Shown here: one piece after another, positions 55,811 to 64,000 of the stretch
Numbering within the stretch: the first letter of the stretch is position 1
Layout of the letters: each line of letters starts with the position of its first letter
Assembly: GCF_001651855.1 (NCBI RefSeq)
Contig: NZ_LNQC01000038.1
Location: 45,144-109,143, forward strand
Length of the DNA: 64,000 bases
DNA from: Sinorhizobium americanum
GTDB lineage: Bacteria; Pseudomonadota; Alphaproteobacteria; Rhizobiales; Rhizobiaceae
Direction of reading: 5' to 3'
The notes under the pieces: model-generated
What the model was told of the DNA's origin: nothing
Databases searched by the model: none
Seen by the model: only the letters and a program-made list of their open reading frames with translations
Translations under genes and position numbers: made by a program

Positions 55811-56539
55811 TTAGGAGGAAACACGCTGTCGCGCCGACAGCTTTGACCGCGTCTTTTGCTTTTCTTCCGCGGCTTGAAAGTGCTGCAAGATCCGGTCACG
55901 TTGCCGTTCGATGTGATTTCTTATCGTCTCGGACAAGCCTGCCAGGTCGCGGCGCTTGAAAGCATCCAGGATAGACCGGTGCTCCTGCACGATGAGCATC
56001 GAACATTCCGGATAGCGATCGTACAGGTTTTCGAACCAGTCCAGGTAGACATCGCAGTCGCGCCCGACTTCGTTCACCGCTTCGTTGCGGCAAGAGTGCC
56101 GGATCTTGAGGTGGAACTTATGGGAGACGCTTTTATAGGTCCTGACATCGTTTTTCTCGACAGCGGCCGCCATCTGCTTGGCATACTGCTCAAGCTCGTC
56201 GACGTCGTCTTTGCTCGCCGATAATGAGGCGAGATAGGTCCGTCCCACATCCACGATCCACCACAATTCGAACTTCTCTCGAATCATCTCCAAGCTTGGA
56301 ACGGTTATCTTCCGATCTCGCATGCCGGACCTCTGCGTAAGCCCGACACGCTCCAGTTCTGCAAGGGCTTCGCGGGCCGGGGAGCGGCTGACGCCGTAGG
56401 TTTCGGCCAGCGCCTCTTCCGAGATGGGACTGCCCGGAAGCAACTGTCCTTGCAGGATGTCGTTCTTCACCATCGAATATAGTTGGGAAGAGAGCTTGGA
56501 TCTCTGCATTTGGCGCTTCGGGCCGGCTTCTGAAACCAT
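55811..56539 (-). CDS. GntR family regulator with FCD domain
   Basis: A 242-residue FadR-type regulator, distinct from its neighbour. The HTH part is YSMVKNDILQGQLLPGSPIS then EEALAETYGVSRSPAREALAEL, and the FCD part contains KFHLKIRHSCRNEAVNEV and EHRSILDAFKRRD with His ligands. The ATG at 56539 has AAGGAAG upstream; longer starts (56566, 56647) are possible. It is divergent from the dioxygenase gene, so it probably controls that operon through the sites at 56739-56766. Confidence 0.85.
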   Translation of the reverse strand: MVSEAGPKRQMQRSKLSSQLYSMVKNDILQGQLLPGSPISEEALAETYGVSRSPAREALAELERVGLTQRSGMRDRKITVPSLEMIREKFELWWIVDVGRTYLASLSASKDDVDELEQYAKQMAAAVEKNDVRTYKSVSHKFHLKIRHSCRNEAVNEVGRDCDVYLDWFENLYDRYPECSMLIVQEHRSILDAFKRRDLAGLSETIRNHIERQRDRILQHFQAAEEKQKTRSKLSARQRVSS

Positions 56540-56738
56540 TCGTATTTCTTCCTTTGACAGTTCCATCTCGGCAGGCGCGGCTGCGCCTCCGCAAAACATA
56601 AGTCCTCTTGGGTCCGCACGCCCCGGCTCCAGCGGGGCGACATGCACCAGGGCCGTCCTCCCGATTTCTGCGTCAGCTTCCGCGTCCGACCAATTCGTTG
56701 TCGGCGATCATAAACCACTTGCAATCGCTTGTCACGTA

Positions 56739-56766
56739 TGTATCCTGAATCCCGTATTCTGTATCC
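56739..56766. promoter_or_regulatory. Candidate GntR operator in the divergent region
   Basis: Two direct copies of TGTATCC (56739-56745 and 56760-56766) flank an inverted repeat GAAT-CCCGT-ATTC (56747-56759). The spacing of two turns and the symmetry suit a dimeric GntR regulator. It lies about 100 bases before the dioxygenase start. Confidence 0.4.
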
Positions 56767-56863
56767 GAAAGGCATGCAGATTGAGTTGGCGCCTTCACCG
56801 CCGACAAACCGCGTCACCGGACCTTTGACCGGCTGAACGAACGCATCAATGAGGAGGAAGTTA

Positions 56864-57865
56864 ATGGCTGAAGTTGTTTGCGCCCTGAGCATGTCCCATG
56901 CCCCCGGCGTCCTCGGATGGGCGGACGCGCCATCCGAAGCGGTTAAAAAGAGCATCCACGAAGCCCATCAGGAATGCGCTCGGCGTCTTGAGGCCGCACG
57001 CCCCGACTTGATCATCGCCTTCCTGGACGACCATTTCGAAAACCATTTCCGCAACATGATGCCGGCTTTCGCGGTTGGCATCTCGGCATCCCATAGCGGC
57101 CCGGCCGACTATATGATGGAGGCTCTCAAGTTCGACGAGAAGGTCGTGATCGAGAGCAATGTCGAGCATGCCGAGACATTGCTTCGCGGGCTCATCAAGC
57201 GCAACTTCGATGCGGCGCGCATGGGCGAGATCGAATACGGCAACAACCTTCTTGTGCCGTGGAAGCTGATCCGGCCGCAATACGACATTCCTGTCATTCC
57301 AATCTACACGAACGTGTTCTCGCCGCCGCTGCCGAGCATGGCGCGTGCATACGACATGGGTGCGGCGGTACGCGATATCGTTGAACGCGAATTGCCGGCC
57401 GGCCTTCGGGTTGCGTTCCTGGCGACCGGCGGCCTGTCGCATTGGCCTCCCGTCTGGACCGAGGGTGCGCCGGAAGACGACCAGTTCCTCCAGCGCATGA
57501 AGCGTTATCAAAGCGAAGGGAAGCACGTCGCGGAGGAAGATCCGACGCTCTATTCCGACCTGGCCGCCTACGAGATTGAGATGGCCGACAAGATGCAGTG
57601 GCCGCTGCGCCATCAGCACCCGCTGGTCAACGCGGCGTGGGACCGCGAAATCATCGAGGCCTTCGGAAGAGGCGACACCGAGTATCTTCGCAACTGCACC
57701 TTCGAAAGCGTGGAAGAGGGTGGCGGACACGGTGGTCACGAGATCCTCAACTGGATGGCCGTGATGGGCGCCATGGGCGGGTCGAAGGCCGACGTGATCG
57801 GCTATGAGCCGGTCGTCGAGTGGATCTGCGGCATGGGCTACATCGCCTACGACGCAGCAGCATAG
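56864..57865 (+). CDS. Class III (LigB-type) extradiol ring-cleavage dioxygenase
   Basis: A 333-residue enzyme related to MhpB/LigB. The iron site is suggested by SMSHAPGVLGW (His near the start), DDHFENHF (His-His), GGLSHWPPVW and the C-terminal GGHGGHEILNWMA. It opens a catechol-like ring next to the hydroxyl groups (meta cleavage). The start ATG has GAGGAGGAAG upstream. It is first in an operon with a C-C hydrolase, an ABC importer, a FAH enzyme and RidA, so the pathway should degrade an imported aromatic compound. Substrate unknown. Confidence 0.85.
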   Translation: MAEVVCALSMSHAPGVLGWADAPSEAVKKSIHEAHQECARRLEAARPDLIIAFLDDHFENHFRNMMPAFAVGISASHSGPADYMMEALKFDEKVVIESNVEHAETLLRGLIKRNFDAARMGEIEYGNNLLVPWKLIRPQYDIPVIPIYTNVFSPPLPSMARAYDMGAAVRDIVERELPAGLRVAFLATGGLSHWPPVWTEGAPEDDQFLQRMKRYQSEGKHVAEEDPTLYSDLAAYEIEMADKMQWPLRHQHPLVNAAWDREIIEAFGRGDTEYLRNCTFESVEEGGGHGGHEILNWMAVMGAMGGSKADVIGYEPVVEWICGMGYIAYDAAA

Positions 57866-57882
57866 CTGCAGTCAACCACCCA

Positions 57883-57948
57883 GTTGCCGAACGCCAGGAG
57901 CCCGCACAGGCATGTGCGGGTGCGGGCTTTCGCATACCGTTCGGCAAC
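57883..57948 (+). repeat. Nested inverted repeats between dioxygenase and hydrolase genes
   Basis: Outer arms GTTGCCGAACG (57883-57893) and CGTTCGGCAAC (57938-57948) are perfect complements. Inside them AGCCCGCAC (57899-57907) and GTGCGGGCT (57920-57928) form a second stem. A smaller alternative stem CGCACA/TGTGCG also exists. The whole would fold as a long stacked hairpin in the mRNA. It may protect or uncouple the upstream and downstream cistrons, or be a palindromic repeat element. Confidence 0.7.
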
Positions 57949-57976
57949 CCCTCAGCTGGCGTTTCTGGAGATAGGC

Positions 57977-58801
57977 ATGCCTCTTTTTGAAGACCTAGAG
58001 TTCTCGATTGACGGCCATCGGGTCGCCTACATCGAAGGCGGCAAGGGATATCCCCTGCTGATGATCCACGGATCCGGGCCTGGTGCATCGACATTGGGGA
58101 ACTGGAGCCGGGTCCTCGGACCCCTGTCCGAGCGATATCATGTCCATGCAATGGATCTGATCGGTTTCGGCAAGTCGGACCGTAAGAAATCGGAGCCCTT
58201 CTTCGATCTCGATCTCTGGATTCGGCAATGCAAGGCGATGCTGGCAAAAATCCCCGGTGAAAAGGTCGGAATTATCGCACATTCCATTTCAGCGTCGCTC
58301 GCCCTGCAGGTCGCCGCATCTGAAAGCCGCGTCGGTCAAGTCCTGACCACCGGGGCCATGGGTGCGAAATTCACGGTCAACGAAGGTACGGTCGCCTGCT
58401 GGACGTTTCCGGAAACCCGGGCGGATCTTAAGAAAGCGATCGGGTTCCTGATCAACGACAAATCGCTGATCGACGATGCCTATCTGGACGCACGGGTAAA
58501 GGTCCTCCATGAGGATCCCACCTACAAGGACTACTTTTCGCGCATGTTTGCCGGCGATCGGCAGCGCTATGCCGATCAAGCCATCATCGACCCTTCGGTG
58601 CTGGCCCGCATCAAATGTCCAGTGACGATGCTGCACGGGAGAGTGGACGAACCATTCCCGCCAGCGACCACTCTCAAACTTGCCGACCACATACCGCAAG
58701 CGGACGTCGTCCTGCTCGCAAACTGCTCTCACTCAGTGGCGCTTGAGCGAACGGACGCGCTTTTGTCCGCCGCTCATACGCTCTTCCCGCAACCACAATA
58801 A
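57977..58801 (+). CDS. Alpha/beta hydrolase, probable meta-cleavage product hydrolase
   Basis: A 274-residue alpha/beta hydrolase. MIHGSGPGASTLGNWSRVL is the oxyanion region of MhpC/BphD hydrolases, the nucleophile lies in IIAHSISASLAL (Ser in HSIS), and the Asp and His are in HGRVDEPFP and NCSHSVALE. The nucleophile elbow departs from GxSxG (A-H-S-I-S). In context it should cut the ring-opened product of the dioxygenase. Start at 57977 has GGAG 8 bases upstream. Confidence 0.83.
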   Translation: MPLFEDLEFSIDGHRVAYIEGGKGYPLLMIHGSGPGASTLGNWSRVLGPLSERYHVHAMDLIGFGKSDRKKSEPFFDLDLWIRQCKAMLAKIPGEKVGIIAHSISASLALQVAASESRVGQVLTTGAMGAKFTVNEGTVACWTFPETRADLKKAIGFLINDKSLIDDAYLDARVKVLHEDPTYKDYFSRMFAGDRQRYADQAIIDPSVLARIKCPVTMLHGRVDEPFPPATTLKLADHIPQADVVLLANCSHSVALERTDALLSAAHTLFPQPQ

Positions 58802-58829
58802 AATAACAACACCTTAGAGGGGTTCTACT

Positions 58830-59903
58830 ATGGTTACCGGAATTTCGAAATATACACTCGGCTTTGCCCGCATCGCCTGTGCTGTCGTCGTTGGATCACT
58901 TTTCGCGTCGCCCACGCTAGCCGAGGAGCCCGACCGCCTGGCCGGGATCGTCGAGCCGGTCGTCGCGAAAAAGCCGCTCAAGCTCGGCGTAACGCTGGTC
59001 CATCTCAACGACGATTTCTGGAAAGGCATCGCCTACGGGATTGCCGACGAGGCAAAGCGAAGCAATGTCACGGTCGCCCAGATTTCGATTGCCGGCGCCT
59101 ACGGAAACGTGACGCAACAATTCTCGCAGATCGAAACCTTGCAAAGCCTTGGCGTCGACTATGTCGTGCTCGGCGCTGCTGCTTATAAGGGTTACGATCC
59201 CCAGCTTAAGCGGCTGAAGGATGCGGGCATCGGCGTCATTGCCGCAGGCATCCCGGTCGACAGCAAGAACGTCGATTTCGGTGTCACGCAGGATGATGGA
59301 GCGATCGGTGTCGGCCTGGCCAAGGAGATCTGCGAGGCTGCCGGGTCGGACAAGGCCGGCGTCATTGCGCTACCGGGACCCGCCGGGGCTGAATGGGCGC
59401 GCTTGCGGCTCGATGGTTTCGAGCAAGCTCTCAATGCCTGCCCGAACGTAACCTTGGTCAAGGGTGCTGTTACCGGAGGGCTTGAGCTGGAGCAGGGCCT
59501 CACCCAGGCATCGGATATGCTTCAGAAAAATCCGGACACCAAGTTCATCTTCACGCCCGTGATACCGCTTGGACTTGGTGCGGCCCAGGCAGCTCGGCAG
59601 AGCGGCATCCAAGCCCAGGTGGTTTCCGCCACCATCGTCCGGGAAGCTCTCCCGTTGATCAAGAACGACCGCTTGTTGGCACTCACGTCGGAGCCCGGCA
59701 TCCTGATGGGCCGTCTCATCGTGCAGTTCGCCATTCGAGATCATGAAAAGCTCTCGAAAGGCGACGAGTTCAAGACTGAGGGCATGGCCTATCCGACGAT
59801 CTTCACCAACAATGCCGTGATCACAAAGAAGAACGTCGATACCTACGGTTACGACGTCTACGACCTTCCGCCGAAGGATTGGTCTTTGAACATCAAGCAG
59901 TGA
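58830..59903 (+). CDS. Periplasmic substrate-binding protein (TorT/ribose-binding type)
   Basis: A 357-residue binding protein with an N-terminal signal peptide (IACAVVVGSLFASPTLAEE, cleavage after about residue 31). The fold is periplasmic-binding protein type 1: KLGVTLVHLNDDFWKGIAYGI start, VIALPGPAGAEWARLR middle. Its TorT-like features suggest either uptake or sensing. It is followed by an ATPase and permease, so uptake of the aromatic or sugar-like substrate is more likely. Confidence 0.85.
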   Translation: MVTGISKYTLGFARIACAVVVGSLFASPTLAEEPDRLAGIVEPVVAKKPLKLGVTLVHLNDDFWKGIAYGIADEAKRSNVTVAQISIAGAYGNVTQQFSQIETLQSLGVDYVVLGAAAYKGYDPQLKRLKDAGIGVIAAGIPVDSKNVDFGVTQDDGAIGVGLAKEICEAAGSDKAGVIALPGPAGAEWARLRLDGFEQALNACPNVTLVKGAVTGGLELEQGLTQASDMLQKNPDTKFIFTPVIPLGLGAAQAARQSGIQAQVVSATIVREALPLIKNDRLLALTSEPGILMGRLIVQFAIRDHEKLSKGDEFKTEGMAYPTIFTNNAVITKKNVDTYGYDVYDLPPKDWSLNIKQ

Positions 59904-59913
59904 CGGTGCCCTG

Positions 59914-61443
59914 ATGACACCACTCCTGCGACTAGTCGACGTCAGCAAGTCCTTCGGAGCGACAAGGGCGCTCCGGGGGGTCTCCATTGATATTTTCCCG
60001 GGTGAGATCCATTGCATCATCGGGGAAAACGGGGCGGGCAAGTCCACTTTGGGCAGAATGTGCGGGGGCTTTGTCCGACCTGATACCGGCAGCTTCTGGT
60101 ATGATGGCAAGGAAGTTCCATTTTTCAGCCCTGAAGAAGCGCGAGCCGCCGGCCTGGCGATGGTTTTCCAGGAGCTTTCGCTGGCGCCGGATCTGAGCAT
60201 CCAAGACAATCTCTTTCTTGGCGCCGAGCCGACCCGTAACCCGCTTCGCGTGCTCAGACGCTCGCGAGAACGGTCGGACTGCAAGAGCGTTCTGGATGCG
60301 GTGGGGCTTGGCAGGATCGATATCAGGCAGCCAGTCAACCAACTCCCGCCTGGCCAGCAGCAGCTTGTCGAAATCAGCAAGGCCCTGGCGCGCAAGCCGA
60401 AGATTCTCGTGCTCGATGAACCCTCGGCCATGCTCAGCCTGGCCGAGCGCAAACACCTGCACGGCATCATGGGCGAGCTTAGGGCCAACGGCACTGCTAT
60501 CGTCTTCGTTACCCACCATGTGTCAGAAGTCGCCGAGCTCGCCGACCGCGTCACCGTGCTTCGCAATGGCGCTCTCGTTGAGAGCATCACCGGGCGCCAG
60601 ACCGTCGATCAGATCGTTGAGCGTCTCGGCGGCGGCGGTATTCCTGCCCCGCATTGGCCACAGCAGAGCCAGGTCGTTCAAAACCCCGATAATAGCGCGG
60701 CCGATCTGCTCTCGATCGTGGTGCCGCGTCTGGACGGTAGCACCGAAGCAATTCGCGTGGCGCCTGGTGAAGTCGTCGGGCTCTATGGCGTCATCGGCTG
60801 TGGTAGCGAGCGGATTGCTTCAATCGTATCGGGCCAGGCATCGGACGCCGCATCCGTCGCGATGGAGGTCGAGGGGCAAAAGATCGCCGTCAATACGCCT
60901 GTTCGAGCGCGAAGGCTCGGCATAGGGCACCTTCCAAACGGCCGCGCCGCGAACGGGATTCTCCCGACGAGAAGTATAAGCGAAAACCTCTATTTGCGTC
61001 CCCGCAGCCGCAAGCAGCGGGCGTCGCTTGCTCCGACGGGCGGAGATCCTGACAAGGAACTGTCGGAAATCGGCGTCCGGTATGGAAATGCCAAAGATCC
61101 GATCACGAGCTTGAGCGGCGGCAACCAGCAGAAGGTCCTTATTGGTCGGCTGCTCGGATCCGACCTCCGTCTGCTCGTGCTCGAGGAGCCGACGGCCGGA
61201 ATCGATATCGCCGCAAAAGCGGACGTTCACAATCTACTGCGCAAATGCACAGGCAAGGGATGGGGGATCCTTCTTGTGTCCAGCGATCTCGAAGAAGCGA
61301 TCGCGCTCAGCGACCGCATTCACACGATGTTCGATGGACAGTGCGTGCGCACGTACAGCGCCCCGACCACCGGCGACATGTCGTCGATCTCGGCGGACGT
61401 GGTTGGCGCGACACATGCAAAAGACAGGGAGGAAGTCCTATGA
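59914..61443 (+). CDS. Sugar-type ABC transporter ATP-binding protein (RbsA/MglA-like, double NBD)
   Basis: A 509-residue protein with two nucleotide-binding domains. The first has Walker A GENGAGKST, signature LPPGQQQLVEI and Walker B ILVLDEPSA. The second has a signature LSGGNQQKVLIGRLL and Walker B LLVLEEPTAGID, but its Walker A is absent (GVIGCGSERIA in its place), as usual for this family. It drives import with the binding protein upstream and the permease downstream (ATGA overlap). Confidence 0.9.
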   Translation: MTPLLRLVDVSKSFGATRALRGVSIDIFPGEIHCIIGENGAGKSTLGRMCGGFVRPDTGSFWYDGKEVPFFSPEEARAAGLAMVFQELSLAPDLSIQDNLFLGAEPTRNPLRVLRRSRERSDCKSVLDAVGLGRIDIRQPVNQLPPGQQQLVEISKALARKPKILVLDEPSAMLSLAERKHLHGIMGELRANGTAIVFVTHHVSEVAELADRVTVLRNGALVESITGRQTVDQIVERLGGGGIPAPHWPQQSQVVQNPDNSAADLLSIVVPRLDGSTEAIRVAPGEVVGLYGVIGCGSERIASIVSGQASDAASVAMEVEGQKIAVNTPVRARRLGIGHLPNGRAANGILPTRSISENLYLRPRSRKQRASLAPTGGDPDKELSEIGVRYGNAKDPITSLSGGNQQKVLIGRLLGSDLRLLVLEEPTAGIDIAAKADVHNLLRKCTGKGWGILLVSSDLEEAIALSDRIHTMFDGQCVRTYSAPTTGDMSSISADVVGATHAKDREEVL

Positions 61444-62429
61444 GTTCGCAAAGCAGTATCAACCAGGCCAGCCCTCCAAAGGTGCGGCATCTGTTCGGAC
61501 ACGTTGGCTATGCCGACTTGATGTTGCCGTTGCTTATCCTGTTGCTGGCGCTCGTCGCAGTGATGATTGAGCCGCGTTTCCTTTCAACGAACAACCTGCT
61601 CAATCTCCTTCGGCAATTGACGCCATTGCTGATTTTCGCGGCCGCCCAAGGCATTGTCATCATGTCTGGCGGGCTGGATCTTTCGCAATCATCCGTCTTG
61701 TCTGTGGCCGGGGTCGTGGGCGTCCTCGTGATGCCGCAGCTCGGTATTGGCGGCGGCGTTTGCGTCATGATTGCTGTTGGCGCTTTTTGTGGGCTGTTGT
61801 CGGGCTTCGTCGCCGCCGCTACGGGGGCTAGTCCGCTCATCGTCACCCTATCGGCCCTTTCCATCACGCAGGCGTTCGCCCTCATTTTGGCGAATGGTGT
61901 GCCGATCTACGACGTTCCCGGCGAATATACCGATCTGGTCGGCTTTACCTCACTTGCCGGAATTCCGGTGATGGTTTTGATCGGCCTGGCAGTCTTGGCC
62001 TGCTGTTGGGTCCTGCTGCGCTTTACCGTCTTTGGACGGTACGTGTACGCCATGGGTTCGAACTATTCCGCGGCTTTGCATTCAGGCGTCGATGTCCGTT
62101 TCTATACGGTGCTCGTCTATGTTTTGAGCGGCACCTGCGCCGGGATCGGTGCGGTCGTAGTGACCGCCTGGACAAGCGCTGCCCAACCGATTGCGGCACC
62201 CAATCTCGCTTTGCAGGCCCTTGCCTCCGTCGTTCTTGGTGGGGTGGCTCTCAAGGGCGGCAGCGGTGGAATGATCCATGTTGTGTTCGGCGTCGTCACG
62301 CTCGGGATGCTTTCGAATGTTCTGAACATGATTGGCGTGTCCGCCTATTTCCAAACACTGGCAGTCGGCCTCGTCATTCTGCTGGCGGTCTGCCTCGACC
62401 GGCTCCGGCAGCGCTCGGCTCGCCGATAA
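61440..62429 (+). CDS. Sugar-type ABC transporter permease (RbsC-like)
   Basis: A 329-residue inner-membrane permease with about 8-10 TM segments. GIVIMSGGLDLSQSSVLSVAG is the family motif for BPD_transp_2, and VVLGGVALKGGSGGMIHVVFGV is the conserved C-terminal loop and helix. The start overlaps the ATPase stop by ATGA. It is the only permease here, so it should act as a homodimer. Confidence 0.9.
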   Translation: MSSQSSINQASPPKVRHLFGHVGYADLMLPLLILLLALVAVMIEPRFLSTNNLLNLLRQLTPLLIFAAAQGIVIMSGGLDLSQSSVLSVAGVVGVLVMPQLGIGGGVCVMIAVGAFCGLLSGFVAAATGASPLIVTLSALSITQAFALILANGVPIYDVPGEYTDLVGFTSLAGIPVMVLIGLAVLACCWVLLRFTVFGRYVYAMGSNYSAALHSGVDVRFYTVLVYVLSGTCAGIGAVVVTAWTSAAQPIAAPNLALQALASVVLGGVALKGGSGGMIHVVFGVVTLGMLSNVLNMIGVSAYFQTLAVGLVILLAVCLDRLRQRSARR

Positions 62430-62496
62430 GTCCCCGATCTCGCATCCAACATGGGTGGTGCAGTGCCCACCCGTCCCCTCAGACAGGAGTAAATTG

Positions 62497-63384
62497 ATGA
62501 AGTTTGTTACATTCCAGCATCGGGGCAATAGCGCCGTCGGCGTTCTGGTCGACGACGGTTCTCGCCTGGTGGACCTTACCGCAGCGGGCCTCGCAACAGA
62601 TATGCGGGATCTGATCGAGAACTACGATCAGCGCACTGCCCAGATCGAGAAGCTTGTCCAAGAGAGAGCCAGCGCATTGCAGCTCTCCGAGGTGGAGCTT
62701 CGCGCGCCGATCCCCACCCCTCGCCGGAACATCTTCTGCGTGGGCAAGAACTATCATGAACATGCTGCAGAGTTCGGTCGCAGTGGTTTCGACGCCGGGT
62801 CGATCGGCGGCACCGAAGTTCCGGAATATCCGATCATCTTCAGCAAGCCGCCGTCATCGGTGATCGGCCCCGGCGCAACGATCGAGTGGGCAAATGATCC
62901 CTATCAGTCGGTGGACTACGAAGCCGAGCTTGCTGTCATCATCGGTCGTTCCGGCCGCGTCACCGAAAACGATGATCCGATGGATTTCGTCTTCGGCTAC
63001 ACCATCATCAACGACGTGACCTCGCGTGAACTGCAGAAGCGCCACAAGCAGTGGCTGCTCGGCAAAGGTATCGACACCTTCGCGCCTATGGGGCCTGCGA
63101 TCGTCACGCGGGAAGCAATGGGCGACATTTCTTCCAAGGGCATTCGCTGCCATGTGAATGATGAGCAGCGTCAAAACGCCCGGATTGGCGACCTGATTTT
63201 TGACGTTCCGACGCTGATACGAGCAATCGGTCGCTCGATCTCGCTGGTGGCCGGCGACATCATTGCCACGGGTACACCTGTTGGTGTCGGCATCGGCTTT
63301 AACCCGCCGAAATACCTCAACCCGGGCGATCGCGTTCGCGTCGAAATCGACGGAATCGGCACCATCGAGAATCCAGTCGGATAA
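62497..63384 (+). CDS. Fumarylacetoacetate hydrolase (FAH) family protein
   Basis: A 295-residue FAH-fold enzyme. PRRNIFCVGKNYHEHAAEF, then the metal-binding VDYEAELAVIIG (Glu-x-Glu) and DVTSRELQ, and the GDIIATGTPVGVGIGF C-terminal motif are present. It hydrolyses acylpyruvates or related beta-diketo acids, or acts as a hydratase/isomerase downstream of meta cleavage. CAGGAG is 8 bases before the ATG. Confidence 0.9.
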   Translation: MKFVTFQHRGNSAVGVLVDDGSRLVDLTAAGLATDMRDLIENYDQRTAQIEKLVQERASALQLSEVELRAPIPTPRRNIFCVGKNYHEHAAEFGRSGFDAGSIGGTEVPEYPIIFSKPPSSVIGPGATIEWANDPYQSVDYEAELAVIIGRSGRVTENDDPMDFVFGYTIINDVTSRELQKRHKQWLLGKGIDTFAPMGPAIVTREAMGDISSKGIRCHVNDEQRQNARIGDLIFDVPTLIRAIGRSISLVAGDIIATGTPVGVGIGFNPPKYLNPGDRVRVEIDGIGTIENPVG

Positions 63385-63413
63385 TCGTCGCACATCGAAG
63401 CTAGGAGTAGAGA

Positions 63414-63821
63414 ATGGCCGACATCAATATTTACAACCCCGAAAAGCTTGGCCCGCCAATGGGGCAGTACACACATGTCACCCGCGTGAAGGCGAACGAG
63501 TTTCTGTTCCTCGCGGGGATGCTTTCCGGTGACTCTGCTGGAAACGTCATCGGTGAGGGTGACTTTGACACCCAGACCGCGCAGGTTTTCAAGAACGTGG
63601 AAGCCGCATTGGAATCTGCGGGGGCGTCCTGGAGCAATGTCGTGCAATTCACGACCTATTTGGTCCACTCACAGGACATCCCGAAGTTCATGGAATTTCG
63701 TCTGCGTGAGTTTCCCAAGATGTTCCCTGACGGAAAATATCCGCCGAACACTTTGCTGATGGTCGACCGGCTGGTGAAGGAACCGTTCCTCGTAGAGGTC
63801 CAAACGATCGCGGCGCTCTAA
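63414..63821 (+). CDS. RidA family protein
   Basis: A 135-residue YjgF/RidA protein. FLAGMLSGDSAGNVIGEGDF and the C-terminal NTLLMVDRLVKEPFLVEVQTIAAL are typical. The usual catalytic Arg near the end (the R of RLV) is present. RidA proteins remove enamine/imine intermediates. It is the last gene of the catabolic operon and is followed by a hairpin. Confidence 0.88.
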   Translation: MADINIYNPEKLGPPMGQYTHVTRVKANEFLFLAGMLSGDSAGNVIGEGDFDTQTAQVFKNVEAALESAGASWSNVVQFTTYLVHSQDIPKFMEFRLREFPKMFPDGKYPPNTLLMVDRLVKEPFLVEVQTIAAL

Positions 63822-63849
63822 GCGCGAATACGTTCGTCGGATTATCGAA

Positions 63850-63887
63850 GAGAGCAGGCTCAGCCAAGCAGGCGAGGGCCTGCTCTC
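63850..63887 (+). terminator. Hairpin after ridA
   Basis: GAGAGCAGGC and GCCTGCTCTC form a 10-bp perfect stem with an 18-base loop, 29 bases past the RidA stop. No strong T-run follows; likely end of the catabolic operon. Confidence 0.6.
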
Positions 63888-63915
63888 GGCCACCTGGTTG
63901 TGAAGAAAAGTTGCG

Positions 63916-64000
63916 ATGCCCATATCGAAGATCCTTGTTGCCAACCGTTCCGAAATCGCCATCCGCGTCTTCCGCGCGGCCAATGAGCTGGGGCTTAAAA
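63916..64000 (+). CDS. pyc: Pyruvate carboxylase N-terminus, partial (runs off right edge)
   Basis: The first 28 codons read [20 protein letters not shown] then NELGLK, which is the start of the biotin carboxylase domain of pyruvate carboxylase. It adds CO2 to pyruvate to make oxaloacetate. The gene continues beyond the window, so its completeness is unknown. A biotin carboxylase subunit of another carboxylase is possible, but the [18 protein letters not shown] pattern favours pyc. Confidence 0.75.
   Translation, partial: MPISKILVANRSEIAIRVFRAANELGLK

Overview
The window looks like accessory DNA from a Rhizobiales genome (Rhizobium, Ensifer or Agrobacterium type). It is GC-rich, carries RHE_PE00001/DUF1612 and DUF768 family proteins, has duplicated Ku genes and LigD-type ligases, an imuA-imuB-dnaE2 cassette behind an alphaproteobacterial LexA box (GAAC-N7-GAAC), and an RNA with four CCUCCUCCC loops of the rhizobial cuckoo/ar14 type. 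A TraM-like fragment at the left edge hints at a plasmid, while the right edge enters a pyruvate carboxylase reading frame, so the replicon type is not settled.

Layout. 0-2.3 kb: TraM-like fragment, small XRE regulator with a palindromic operator, and an RHE_PE00001 family protein. 2.5-28 kb: a defence island. It has a HEPN-motif protein, a DUF262 protein followed by a SIR2-like protein, and then a complete single-strand phosphorothioation system. In that system sspF-sspG-sspH (plus strand) converge on sspA-sspB-sspC-sspD (minus strand). A three-TM protein is divergent from sspA. Beyond it lies a second cluster: a caspase-like protease, an unknown protein and an MBL-fold hydrolase in one overlapping operon, divergent from a patatin phospholipase, a small ORF and an EEP-family nuclease/phosphatase. 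I know no named system with this exact set, and it is my main candidate for something undescribed. 28-45.6 kb: multi-hairpin sRNA, dinB, ligD, DUF4334, DUF768, a second ligase with two ku genes, an AbiEi/AbiEii toxin-antitoxin pair with a perfect operator, a SRAP/YedK protein, and SOS-controlled imuA-imuB-dnaE2. 45.6-48 kb: a decay zone with a chemoreceptor remnant, a 5'-truncated lactonase joined head-to-head to a 5'-truncated, frameshifted PatB/MalY aminotransferase. 48-54.2 kb: a redox/detoxification cluster (cupin, Zn-alcohol dehydrogenase, flavin amine oxidase, ABM monooxygenase, SDR, AhpD-like, DJ-1/PfpI) with a TetR regulator and five copies of an ATCTATCGATAGAT-type palindrome. 54.2-64 kb: a degraded TTC38-like fragment, a frameshifted cupin, two GntR/FCD regulators and a catabolic operon (LigB-type extradiol dioxygenase, alpha/beta hydrolase, sugar-type ABC importer, FAH-family hydrolase, RidA), then the start of pyc.

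How the parts fit. SspA-D would put sulfur into one DNA strand of the host and SspFGH would attack unmodified DNA. DUF262-SIR2, the HEPN protein, AbiE and the caspase/MBL/patatin/EEP cluster could add abortive layers. The repair block (NHEJ, translesion synthesis, SRAP) is a separate DNA-damage cassette under at least partial SOS control. The last 16 kb are metabolic. Functions come from motifs and family recognition by eye; no database search or folding program was run.
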